This document shows, piece after piece, positions 32,884 to 42,893 of a DNA stretch of 64,000 nucleotides (position 1 is the stretch's first letter; each line of letters opens with the position of its first letter). The stretch spans positions 1 through 64,000 of the forward strand of contig JBAKBP010013187.1 in the NCBI GenBank assembly GCA_037953745.1, in the 5' to 3' direction. The translations under genes were made by a program, and so were the position numbers. The notes beneath the pieces were generated by a model. That model worked only from the letters and a program-made list of their open reading frames with translations, was not told the origin of the DNA and did no database searches. Source of the DNA: Lithodes maja. Its lineage: Eukaryota > Arthropoda > Malacostraca > Decapoda > Lithodidae.

Positions 32884-34669
32884 TGTTACGGCTGGATCGG
32901 CAATACATATTCGGGATTCTTGATCGTAGGACAGAAATGGCTTATGTGACAACGACACGCTCGATTCCAGTCCCAAATACTATATGCTCCAGACAACAAA
33001 AGCACCAACGCCCTACAGAGTTATCGTCTATGGTAACGAGGTACCTTAACTCGGCGAAAGTGTACAACAGGGGTAGGCTATGAGGCTAAACTCCTCAGAC
33101 ATTTATAGGTTACGTTATTACTAAAGAAATGCAATACTCAAGAAACTACGTTAATATTAAGCCTCTAATAATGTAGAATAGAAGCAGGCCTAAAGGTATG
33201 ACAGTGAAATGCTAAATGACAAATGTACACGCCTACTTGAAAGCGCGTGCACTAGAATAACTGTCCCCTACTAACATGCACTAGCATGTAGCATACAAGA
33301 TGTTCATGATCCAGTAGATACCTAATAATACACATGGAAGGAACATAAATAGTAGTCACTTATTATAAGAATGAATCTATACTTGGAATAACTAAAGGTT
33401 GCAGGCAACAGTACTGCGCCGGTAGCCTACTACCGCATAGGCTACTTCGCTTCTCTCACTCTGTCTCCCTCTGAGTCCGTATGCGCCCTACGCAACAGAA
33501 CTCCGGACACAGCAGCAAACGACAGTGCAGTTAATTGATACATGAAAGTATTAATAGTGTTGTCTTGTGTGTGAGTAATGTGTATTGTAAAGTGTTACAT
33601 ACATAAACTTAAAGAGAGCTGCAATGCATAGTAAAATAAAGATATAACCCACTCATCATCCCCATGTGTTCTAGCTAGCAGGCCAAGTCACAGGAACAAC
33701 GAGTCCCAGCACCGAAAGCGAGAACCCAGGAAAAGACTGCAGAGAACACAAGGACAGATAAATTACGTTACTCTACTATACCGGCACTACGAGCGAGCTG
33801 TAGTCTCTGGTACTGCACTCGCTCCTGGCTCGGTAGGCAAATCAAGGCTAAGTCCTCGCCCCTCTACAGACAACTCCTGGGCATGGTCGGGCTCTTACAC
33901 ATGGCACTAGTCTAGTCACAAATTGGATGATGAGCTGGGCATATAACTCGTGAACATGAGAACGTTCACCAACTATCCTCATCAAGAAGATCGCTGTTCA
34001 CATTAACCCCCTTAAATCTAATACATGTAAATATATGCTTGTCCTAAGAGTAATACGAGAGGTGAGTGCTGAAACTCCTTTAGGACCTCAAGGGAAGGGT
34101 ATGCATTTAAATAGAGAGAAGAATGAAATGAGAGTAATGTCGTCAGAGAGAAAGAGTGCAACCGTGAGAAATTGGGAGAGAGGGCAAGGGATGTTAGAAT
34201 CTCAAAGGTTCTAGGCAACCTGATCACGGAACACACAGCGAGCCTCCATGCAATGTGCAGTACGACAACATGGGCAACCCAGGCAGCATAGGCAGGCGGC
34301 AATGTACTACCAACCCTGTCGCACCTAGCTATAAGCGCAGGGCTGCCAACCGGTCCATACGTCTGGCAACCATTGCTACCCTCTCGCTCTGAAGTCTAAC
34401 TCACTCTCTCTCTCTGAATTCCTATTGTCTTATCTATCAACTTCTCTATTGATACTACATATTAAATGGAAGGTCTCGACATGGCTTAAAACAAAACCCA
34501 CCACTGGTTAGCACATGACGAGACCTTTGCAGAGATACAAAGAACATAGTTATACGTTGTCACACTCAATATAAGCAGCCAGCACGGTACACGGTACCGT
34601 ACCGTGGCGGTACAGTGGAGTACCAAGGAGTACAATCAGGTTGCGTTGCTACGCACTGGGTGCGTCACA
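32884..34669 (-). repeat. LTR 2, shared by elements A and B
   Basis: 1786 bp; 5' LTR of A and 3' LTR of B. It shares diagnostic variants with LTR3 (AACGAGTCCCAGC, CCATTGCTACCCTCTC) and lacks the insertion seen in LTR1. Confidence 0.95.
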
Positions 34670-34680
34670 GCCCCCCCAAG
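34670..34680 (-). other. Polypurine tract, element B
   Basis: Same minus-strand CTTGGGGGGGC directly upstream of LTR2. Confidence 0.7.
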
Positions 34681-34948
34681 ATTTTAGATAATCGACCTTA
34701 GAAGCATTATCAAAATCTGACAGGCAACCAACCGACCTGCTACCCTTAGCTGCCACTAATTGCAAAAGGTGCACAACAACTGAAGTGTGAATTATACATA
34801 AAACACAATATCGCATGCATCATGCTACAACAATAAAGACTTACAAAACTAAAAAAAAATTCTCGTTTATTTTATTGTTTTATAATCTTTTTGGACGGCG
34901 TTATGATAGCCTAATTTTACTCCTGCTCAACCCACACACCGTGCACGA

Positions 34949-37900
34949 CTATCCTGGATCATCAACCCTTGATAGACAATCTGCTATCACGTTCTCACTC
35001 CCGGCAATATGCTGAATGTTGAGATTATACTCTTGGAGCATTAGGGACCACCTGGTCAACCGCATATTCCGATTGTGAAACTGATTTAGGAATTTCAAGG
35101 GATGATGGTCCGTATAAATCGTCACTACCGGGCCGTAGGCTGGAACATAAACTTCGAAATGTTTGAGCGACAAAACGATAGCAAGAAGCTCCTTCTCTAT
35201 AGTCGAGTAATTCCTTTGTGCCGAATTAAACTTGCGAGAAAAGAAGCTCACTGGGTGTTCCAAGCCCTCGGAATCAGTCTGCAGTAACACTGCCCCGGCA
35301 CCCACACCGCTGGCATCAGTCGCCAGCTGAAAACTCCTGGAGAAGTCTGGGGCTCTCAAAATCGGATGTGTACACAGCAGGTGCTTGACTAGGTCGAAAG
35401 CCCTCTGACACTCCGCAGCCCAACAGAACTTCACTGACTTCGACAGTAGATCAGTTAACGGTGCTAAGACAGTAGAGTATCCCCGGATGAAGCGCCTATA
35501 ATAGCCTATCATACCTAGGAACCGCATGACCTGGCGCTTAGTGGTGGGCCTGGGAAACATATTGATAGCCTGTATCTTGCTCAGGGGGGGGCACACCCGG
35601 CCTAACCCGACCACGAAGCCAAGATACTGCACAGTAGCCTTTACAAACTCGCACTTCCTCAGGTTCACCACCAGCCCAGCATCGTGCAACTTCCCAAACA
35701 GGGTCTCTAAGTGCCTTAGGTGATTTTCAAAATTGTCATCATACACTATCACGTCATCAAGGTAGACCGTGCAGTTAGGGATTTCGTCACAAATATCGTT
35801 CATCAGGTTCTGAAACGTGGCAGGTGCGTTCTTAAGCCCATAAGGCATTACGTTACATTGGTAGGTCTTGCCATCTACCACAAAACCACAAACTTGCTTA
35901 GCTCGGTCCGACAGGGGTACTTGCCAGTAGCCTTTTACAAGATCAATTTTAGTAAGGTACTTTGCATTCCCTATCTTGTCCACGCTGTCGTCAACTCGAG
36001 GCAAAGGGTAAGGGTTGGTAGTGGTCAAGCCATTTAGCCTACGAAAATCTATGCAGAACCGCACCTTGCCGTCAGGTTTTGGCTGCAACGTGACGGGTGA
36101 TGTCCACTTCACATAACCTTCAGTGATCATCCCTCTCTCAACCATGTACTTTAACTCCTCCCGTAAAGCTGGCAACTTTACCGGGGGCACACGGTAGGGC
36201 ACTGACTTGAAGGGCACATTATCACCGACGTCCACGTCGTGCGTTACCTGAGTAGTGAGACCTGGGTGTTCGGCGAAAACAGAGGGGTATGACCTGAACA
36301 GGCCTAGGACAGCAGCACCCTGGTGCTCAGGCAGGTGACTTACAGCTTGCCTAGCCTCTTGTTCAGTATTCCCCGCCCACTGTTCCGCGGAAATGACACA
36401 GTCCCAGCTATCCTCCTCAGCAGCATGACTGTCCCCACCTCCTTCTCCACCCTGGCCGCTGCAGGCCAGCACAGGGACAGTGAGAGGCTCTGAGGGGCGT
36501 CTCACATACTCTTTCATGAGGTTAACATGACATAACTGATGTTTTTTTCTACGGTCAGGTGTTGCAACGAGATAATCAAGGTCGGACAGTTTCTTAGCCA
36601 CCACATACGGCCCAATAAACTTGGCAGAAAGGGGGTGTCCAGGCAAAGGTAAAAGCAACATTACCTCCTGACCCACCGAAAACTCCCGAAGCTTCACCTT
36701 GGCGTCATACTGGTGCTTCATGACCGCCTGTGCATTAACCAAGTTATTACCTGCCGCTGCCATGCAACCTATAAGTCTCTCCCGGCTCTCAAGGATATAT
36801 TTAAGTACAGACCCCGGCTTCTCTTCGCCCTCCCAGATCTCTTTCACCATACTTAAAGGTCCTCTCACATTATGGCCAAAGACTAGTTGATTTGGACTGA
36901 ACCCCAGGCTCTCTCCTGGGACTTCACGTGCAGCGAACAGAACATACGGCAGACCCAAATCCCAATCAGTGTCATGTTCTGCACAGTAACAGCGTAGCAT
37001 ACTCTTCAGGGTCGAGTGCCACCGCTCCAAGACTCCCTGACTCTCGGGATGGTAGGCTGACGACACTACAGAACATATACCGTGCAACTGAAGGGTTTGC
37101 TTGAACAATTTGGATGTAAAATTGCTCCCCTGGTCTGACTGCACCTCACGTGGAAATCCATAACGGGAACAGAACAATAATAAGTTTTTAACAACTGCCT
37201 TTGCCGAGCCGTTTCTCATGGGGTATGCGTCCGGGTATCTCGTAGCCACATCCATGATTGTCAACAGGAATTTATTGCCACTACTAGTAGGCGGGAAAGG
37301 GCCAACCAAATCTACTACAACTTTGCTGAACGGAGGCCCGGTGACAGGTATGGGAAACAAAGGTGCCTTCGGGATGGTCTGGTTAGGCTTCCCCGTTGTC
37401 TGGCAGGTCGCACACCCAGCCACCCATGCACAGACATCAGCCTTGACCCCAGGCCACCAGAAAAACCTGCCCAATGCCGCCAATGTTTTGGTTACCCCCA
37501 AATGACCCGCCACCGGCACATCATGCGCCAGACACAATAAGGACTCTCTATACTTATTTGGAACAACCACCTGGTCTACTACCCTCGCACCGCCCTCCCA
37601 CTTCGATTTGGGGTCTAGAAATCTGCGGTACAATATCCTGTTGAGCCTAAAGAAATCTCCCGGCTTCGCATCCCCATCTTCCTCCAACTCTATGGCACCA
37701 TTGCTATAACGAGCTAGGCTAGCGTCTTGCAGCTGCTGCTCACTAATGTCCCTGGGCGTCAATGCATCAAGATGGTTTTGTAATAAGACATTACCCCGGC
37801 TAGTAGGCTCTACTGCCTTAGTGGCTCTCGCTACAGCTCTTGCCTCACGCGAAGTCTTACCCAACTCTGCCTTGTTACACACCATATCTGGGCCAGAGTC

Positions 37901-38923
37901 AACTCCCGTGTTTATTATAGGTCCAAGTACCGAATCACCGAGAAGTGCAGCAGAATCAATGTCCCTTTTCCTGCCCTTAGCAACCTTCTCCTGATCCTTC
38001 CTCCACTGTCCCCGAGGTTGAGTGCTAGGCTGTGCAGGAGCCGCAGAGCGAGATCGGGTTACCACACAGGCCATCTTATCCTGTTGGCACCTCCCAACCC
38101 ATTCCCGATTCTCACCATCCACGTCGGCCGCCCTCTCGGCAATGACTAAGGGTGGAGTCCCGGAAGTGGGCACCGCAAAGTCGTTGCCGAGAAGAAGGTC
38201 GACGCCCTCAACTGGCAAACACTCAACGATCCCTACATCCAGCTCCCTGCACACCTCTCCCACTCTCAACTCCAACCTCACAAGTGGGTATGACCTCGTA
38301 GCATTTATACCCTGCACCACAACAACTCTGGCCGCATTTATCGGTTTCCCTGTGAAGTTCCTCAACAAAGTTTGCGAAGCCCCCGTATCCCTCAGCAAGT
38401 CAACCCTCCGTAGTTCACTCCCCCAGCTCACAAACCCGTGTCCCCGATGGCTACAGAAAGTGTCCCGGACAGGTGTCGAGCCTTCCGTACGCTTCTTTAC
38501 CGCGTGTGCCTCAGCTGCTGACAACCTACCCCGGGCAGTTGCTGCAGCCTTCAGAGACACACCGATACTGTGAACCAATGACACCGGCTTAGCGGGAGTG
38601 TTACTAGGGCACTCACGTGAATAATGGCCTAGCTTCTGACATTTGTAACATTTCACATCCCCAATGGGCTTCTTCCCTTGTGCGGGCGAAGAAGGGGCCT
38701 GACCTTTAGTAAACGGGAGAGGCTTGTGTTTGTAGGTGTTATTAGGTGCAATGCATTTAGTGTGGTTATGTGTGTCATAGGATTTGTTATTATCGAAAAC
38801 TCTGGTGGGTGGGGTATAGCGCCCCTTCTGCCCTGACTCAGCCCTCTGACGGCACCGCAACCACGAATCAATGATAATCTGAGGTCTGCCATCTTGGCAG
38901 CCTCCTCTACTGTCTTGGGACAT
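34949..38923 (-). CDS. pol: Gypsy pol polyprotein, integrase upstream of RT (Gmr1-like order)
   Basis: 1324 residues open. Domains by residue: CCHC knuckle 92-105; aspartic protease DTGA 179-182 with LLLGND 244-249; integrase zinc domain (H467, H474, C504, C507); integrase core D538, D597, E633; GPY motif 771-773; linker; reverse transcriptase about 915-1090 with YLDD 1054-1057; RNase H about 1180-1310; end at VDDPG. Ordinary Ty3/gypsy pol places integrase last; here it precedes RT in one continuous frame. This order is known for the Gmr1 group first described from deuterostomes (Goodwin and Poulter). The first about 26 residues are probably out of frame with real gag because a base is missing near 38848. 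It overlaps gag by 271 bp for that reason. Confidence 0.9.
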   Translation of the reverse strand: MSQDSRGGCQDGRPQIIIDSWLRCRQRAESGQKGRYTPPTRVFDNNKSYDTHNHTKCIAPNNTYKHKPLPFTKGQAPSSPAQGKKPIGDVKCYKCQKLGHYSRECPSNTPAKPVSLVHSIGVSLKAAATARGRLSAAEAHAVKKRTEGSTPVRDTFCSHRGHGFVSWGSELRRVDLLRDTGASQTLLRNFTGKPINAARVVVVQGINATRSYPLVRLELRVGEVCRELDVGIVECLPVEGVDLLLGNDFAVPTSGTPPLVIAERAADVDGENREWVGRCQQDKMACVVTRSRSAAPAQPSTQPRGQWRKDQEKVAKGRKRDIDSAALLGDSVLGPIINTGVDSGPDMVCNKAELGKTSREARAVARATKAVEPTSRGNVLLQNHLDALTPRDISEQQLQDASLARYSNGAIELEEDGDAKPGDFFRLNRILYRRFLDPKSKWEGGARVVDQVVVPNKYRESLLCLAHDVPVAGHLGVTKTLAALGRFFWWPGVKADVCAWVAGCATCQTTGKPNQTIPKAPLFPIPVTGPPFSKVVVDLVGPFPPTSSGNKFLLTIMDVATRYPDAYPMRNGSAKAVVKNLLLFCSRYGFPREVQSDQGSNFTSKLFKQTLQLHGICSVVSSAYHPESQGVLERWHSTLKSMLRCYCAEHDTDWDLGLPYVLFAAREVPGESLGFSPNQLVFGHNVRGPLSMVKEIWEGEEKPGSVLKYILESRERLIGCMAAAGNNLVNAQAVMKHQYDAKVKLREFSVGQEVMLLLPLPGHPLSAKFIGPYVVAKKLSDLDYLVATPDRRKKHQLCHVNLMKEYVRRPSEPLTVPVLACSGQGGEGGGDSHAAEEDSWDCVISAEQWAGNTEQEARQAVSHLPEHQGAAVLGLFRSYPSVFAEHPGLTTQVTHDVDVGDNVPFKSVPYRVPPVKLPALREELKYMVERGMITEGYVKWTSPVTLQPKPDGKVRFCIDFRRLNGLTTTNPYPLPRVDDSVDKIGNAKYLTKIDLVKGYWQVPLSDRAKQVCGFVVDGKTYQCNVMPYGLKNAPATFQNLMNDICDEIPNCTVYLDDVIVYDDNFENHLRHLETLFGKLHDAGLVVNLRKCEFVKATVQYLGFVVGLGRVCPPLSKIQAINMFPRPTTKRQVMRFLGMIGYYRRFIRGYSTVLAPLTDLLSKSVKFCWAAECQRAFDLVKHLLCTHPILRAPDFSRSFQLATDASGVGAGAVLLQTDSEGLEHPVSFFSRKFNSAQRNYSTIEKELLAIVLSLKHFEVYVPAYGPVVTIYTDHHPLKFLNQFHNRNMRLTRWSLMLQEYNLNIQHIAGSENVIADCLSRVDDPG

Positions 38924-40053
38924 TTTTCCTTAATGTTCAGCGTTAGATCGGTTCCAGTACATTTGTAAAACTGTTCCAGATAGAAAAGTTGCTTAATTTC
39001 CTCAGCCGACTCTGCGTGCTCGGACCGAAACCAGTTATTACCTGCATCTGTTAAGTCCCGTGCGTGCTCCATAAAACTGACGTCGCTCTTCTTATTCACG
39101 CCACGGAACTTCAATCTATAAGTTTCGGGTTGCAGTTCGTAGGCCCGGAGCACAGCCTCCTTCACCAGTCCATACACTACACTCTCATCCAGTGACAGTG
39201 CATCGTAGGCTTTCAACCCCTTACCCACTAGACGTGATGAAACTAATGCTGCCCATTTAACCTCCGGCCAGTCATACTCACGACACTTCTTTTCGAAACG
39301 AGCAAAAAACTCAGTCACTGCTGTCTCATCAAATGCGGGTACTAACTTAATTAAATGCGAAAGTGAGTCGGTAACCCGGTGCCCACCACCGAGATGACGC
39401 CCCGTGGTCTCTACTCTAGACTTCTCGACATCCATTTCAGCCTGGTACCTGGTTGCATCCTGATTGGCTTGGATTCTAGCAACCTCTATGCGTTCTATAC
39501 TAGCCTGTTGTATCTGTATCTGAGTCTCCTGCAGCTTAAACTTAGCTAGTTCTAGCTGAAATAACATCTCAGGAGACAGGCCTGGGGGGGGAGAGCACAA
39601 AATGGGGGATCCACACCGAGACGTGTTTACGGGTAAGCCAGCTTGCCCTTGAGAACCCTCCTGCTGCATCGTGCTAAGACTCGCTGGCTGAGGGCCCAGC
39701 TCAGGGGTAGAGTGGAATGGAGGCTTGGAGGGAACCCCCCAAGACCCCACTCCACCCACCGCCCCATCGCCATCACCCAACAAACATGCCACCAAATTCT
39801 TCTTGGGCCAACTGTCAGGACAGTCCCGCCCCAAAACCGTGGCTAAACAGCGAAGACCGTAACAATCAATAGCCTGCAGGCGCTGTTCGGTCAAAGGTGT
39901 CTGCAAAAATGCCCGGGCATCCGTCTCTCCACTTATAACACTCCCCTCCCTAAACATCTGTTGTACTTGCTGGTTACTAGGCTGTACCGTGTTATCCTCC
40001 CCCGTAAATGATGAGTCATTAGACATAGTGCTGGTTATACAATTGCTGTTCAT
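38653..40053 (-). CDS. gag: Gypsy gag, element B (C-terminus frameshifted)
   Basis: 466 residues from a methionine 243 bp inside the 5' LTR. An N-terminal region rich in Q, S and G is followed by a gag core (HLIKLVPAFDETAVTEFFARF, SFMEHARDLTDAGNNWF) that resembles the retrotransposon-gag/SCAN-like fold used for particle assembly. Residues after LIRGCGAV (about 400 on) are out of frame: compared with element A one base is missing near 38848, so the CCHC knuckle falls in the pol frame. The ancestral state was therefore probably a single gag-pol frame, as in A (inference from comparing two copies). Confidence 0.85.
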   Translation of the reverse strand: MNSNCITSTMSNDSSFTGEDNTVQPSNQQVQQMFREGSVISGETDARAFLQTPLTEQRLQAIDCYGLRCLATVLGRDCPDSWPKKNLVACLLGDGDGAVGGVGSWGVPSKPPFHSTPELGPQPASLSTMQQEGSQGQAGLPVNTSRCGSPILCSPPPGLSPEMLFQLELAKFKLQETQIQIQQASIERIEVARIQANQDATRYQAEMDVEKSRVETTGRHLGGGHRVTDSLSHLIKLVPAFDETAVTEFFARFEKKCREYDWPEVKWAALVSSRLVGKGLKAYDALSLDESVVYGLVKEAVLRAYELQPETYRLKFRGVNKKSDVSFMEHARDLTDAGNNWFRSEHAESAEEIKQLFYLEQFYKCTGTDLTLNIKEKCPKTVEEAAKMADLRLSLIRGCGAVRGLSQGRRGAIPHPPEFSIITNPMTHITTLNALHLITPTNTSLSRLLKVRPLLRPHKGRSPLGM

Positions 40054-40274
40054 AAAAAAAAGAAGTGCTTATTACTAATTGCAGTCTCGACTCACAAAAT
40101 GTTAAAGATGCTTGAATGACTCTACTCTAGACACCCCCAACGAAACAATCTGCAAGTCCACCAATACAATAATGACACAATAAAAATTCCTCCAATATGC
40201 AAGAAAATTCTAGCCAGCTCTACTAGGTAGCATAGAATAGTTCTCCAAAAAACATGTGATAGGATACTACTGAA

Positions 40275-40292
40275 TCTTGTGCAAGGTCGCCA
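40275..40292 (-). other. Primer-binding site, element B
   Basis: Minus-strand TGGCGACCTTGCACAAGA three bases after the 5' LTR; identical to element A. Confidence 0.55.
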
Positions 40293-40295
40293 TTT

Positions 40296-42084
40296 TGTTA
40301 CGGCTGGATCGGCAATACATATTCGGGATTCTTGATCGTAGGACAGAAATGGCTTATGTGACAACGACACGCTCGATTCCAGTCCCAAATACTATATGCT
40401 CCAGACAACAAAAGCACCAACGCCCTACAGAGTTGTCGTCTATGGTAACGAGGTACCTTAACTCGGCGAAAGTGTACAACAGGGGTAGGCTATGAGGCTA
40501 AACTCCCTCAGACATTTATAGGTTACGTTATTCCTAAAGAAATGCAATACTCAAGAAACTACGTTAATATTAAGCCTCTAATAATGTAGAATAGAAGCAG
40601 GCTAAAGGTATGACAGTGAAATGCTAAATGACAAATGTACACGCCTACTTGAAAGCGCGTGCACTAGAATAACTGTCCCCTACTAACATGCACTAGCATG
40701 TAGCATACAAGATGTTCATGATCCAGTAGATACCTAATAATACACATGGAAGGAACATAAACAGTAGTCACTTATTGTAATAATGAATCTATACTTGGAA
40801 TAACTAAAAGGTTGCAGGCAACAGTACTGCGCCGGTAGCCTACTACCGCATAGGCTACTTCGCTTCTCTCACTCTGTCTCCCCTCTGAGTCCGTATGCGC
40901 CCTACGCAATAGAACTCCGGAAACAGCAGCAAAACGACAGTGCAGTTAATTGATTCATGAAAGTATTAATAGTGTTGTCTAGTGTGTGAGTAATGTGTAT
41001 TGTAAAGTGTTATATACATAAACTTAAAGAGAGCTGCAATGCATAGTAAAATAAAGATATAACCCACTCATCATCCCCATGTGTTCTAGCTAGCAGGCCA
41101 AGTCACAGGAACAACGAGTCCCAGCACCGAAAGCGAGAACCCAGGAAAAGACTGCAGAGAACACAAGGACAGATAAATTACGTTACTCTACTATACCGGC
41201 ACTACGAGCGAGCTGTAGTCTCTGGTACTGCACTCGCTCCTGGCTCGGTAGGCAAATCAAGGCTAAGTCCTCGCCCCTCTACAGACAACTCCTGGGCATG
41301 GTCGGGCTCTTACACATGGCACTAGTCTAGTCACAAATTGGATGATGAGCTGGGCATATAACTCGTGAACATGTAGAACGTTCACCAACTATCCTCATCA
41401 AGAAGATCGCTGTTCACATTAACCCCTTAAATCTAATACATGTAAATATATGCTTGTCCTAAGAGTAATACGAGAGGTGAGTGCTGAAACTCCTTTAGGA
41501 CCTCAAGGGAAGGGTATGCATTTAAATAGAGAGAAGAATGAAATGAGAGTAATGTCGTCAGAGAGAAAGAGTGCAACCGTGAGAAATTGGGAGAGAGGGC
41601 AAGGGATGTTAGAATCTCAAAGGTTCTAGGCAACCTGATCACGGAACACACAGCGAGCCTCCATGCAATGTGCAGTACGACAACATGGGCAACCCAGGCA
41701 GCATAGGCAGGCGGCAATGTACTACCAACCCTGTCGCACCTAGCTATAAGCGCAGGGCTGCCAACCGGTCCATACGTCTGGCAACCATTGCTACCCTCTC
41801 GCTCTGAAGTCTAACTCACTCTCTCTCTCTGAATTCCTATTGTCTTATCTATCAACTTCTCTATTGATACTACATATTAAATGGAAGGTCTCGACATGGC
41901 TTAAAACAAAACCCACCACTGGTTAGCACATGACGAGACCTTTGCAGAGATACAAAGAACATAGTTATACGTTGTCACACTCAATATAAGCAGCCAGCAC
42001 GGTACACGGTACCGCACCGTGGCGGTACAGTGGAGTACCAAGGAGTACAATCAGGTTGCGTTGCTACGCACTGGGTGCGTCACA
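40296..42084 (-). repeat. LTR 3 (5' LTR of element B)
   Basis: 1789 bp with the same TG...CA ends. Very close to LTR2. Its outer edge directly abuts the body of a tRNA-Val-derived SINE that lacks its head. Confidence 0.95.
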
Positions 42085-42428
42085 ATAGGTACCTGGAATA
42101 AGTGGACGACGTTGTGACGTCCCATCTGGGGTTGGCAAAAATGGTACAAGGCGAGATGGGTATCATATGGTTCACCTAAGCTACTGGTCAACCTAAGCCT
42201 TCGGGTGAGACTGGTACCGTAGTGAGAATGGTACCATACAGATTAACCCTAAGCCTTCGTTTCCAGATGTCGCCAATTGGCTAAAATACAGACTACACAC
42301 ACATCCACAGCCATTCCAACGATACATAAACACTTAACATGCATTTCACGCAATACATTCCCAGTTAAGGAGGCGCGATAATAATGAGCTTAGCTCGCAT
42401 TGCGTGGATTCCCCTTGACGAAACAAGC
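42085..42428 (+). mobile_element. tRNA-Val-derived SINE, headless copy 1
   Basis: Body and tail only: GGTACCTGGAATAAGTGGAC at the left, CCTAAGCCTTCGGGTGAGAC in the middle, and GCTCGCATTGCGTGGATTCC with an AAGC repeat at the right. The 5' part was removed at the LTR3 boundary. Confidence 0.8.
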
Positions 42429-42445
42429 AAGCAAGCAAGCAAGTG

Positions 42446-42449
<4 letters not shown>

Positions 42450-42491
<42 letters not shown>
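42450..42491. repeat. (CA)n microsatellite
   Basis: CA repeats between two SINE copies; SINE tails here all run into CA tracts. Confidence 0.9.
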
Positions 42492-42493
<2 letters not shown>

Positions 42494-42893
42494 GCGGGGA
42501 AGAGACATTTGGGCAAGTCTCCTAACGGTGTAGCCTCTGTTCACCTAGCAGTATAAATAGGAACCTGGTATAAGTGGACGAAGTTGTGACGTCCCATCTG
42601 GGGTTGGTGATCGGTTACAAGGTGAGATGGTATCGTACTGGTCAACCTAAGCTACTGGTCAACCTAAGCCTTCGGGTGAGACTGGTACCGTAGTGAGAAT
42701 GGTATCGTACAGATTAACCCTAAGCCTTCGTTCCCAGATGTCGCCAATTGGCTAAAATAAAGACTACACACACATCCACAGCCATTACAACGATACATAA
42801 ACGCTTAACATGCATTTCACGCAATACATTCCCAGTTAAGCAGGTGCGATAATAGTGAGCTTAGCTCGCATTGCGTGGATTCCCCTTGACAAA
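42492..42893 (+). mobile_element. tRNA-Val-derived SINE, copy 2 with truncated head
   Basis: Starts in the last part of the tRNA-like head (GGGCGGGGAAGAGAC), then the same body as the neighbours. The tail is cut at TTCCCCTTGAC by the CR1 copy c insertion and resumes after it at 44779. Confidence 0.75.

Larger units (their letters stand above)
25217..34669 (-). mobile_element. Gypsy retrotransposon with integrase before RT, element A
   Basis: A minus-strand LTR retrotransposon: 5' LTR = 32884-34669 (shared with element B), 3' LTR = 25217-27024. The internal region carries, in transcription order, gag, CCHC knuckle, protease, integrase, reverse transcriptase and RNase H. Primer-binding-site and polypurine-tract candidates are present. 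A SINE (29896-30136) interrupts pol and an extra G breaks gag, so it is non-autonomous. LTR1 differs from LTR2 and LTR3 by several substitutions and an insertion of about 20 bp near 26709-26735. Confidence 0.9.
32884..42084 (-). mobile_element. Gypsy retrotransposon with integrase before RT, element B
   Basis: 9.2 kb: 5' LTR 40296-42084, gag 38653-40053, pol 34949-38923, 3' LTR 32884-34669. It is the better preserved copy; the only obvious lesion is a one-base deletion near the gag/pol boundary. The sequence is nearly identical to element A over the internal region. The right flank (ATAGGTACCTGG) is SINE body sequence; the left flank of the whole array is unrelated. Confidence 0.9.
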
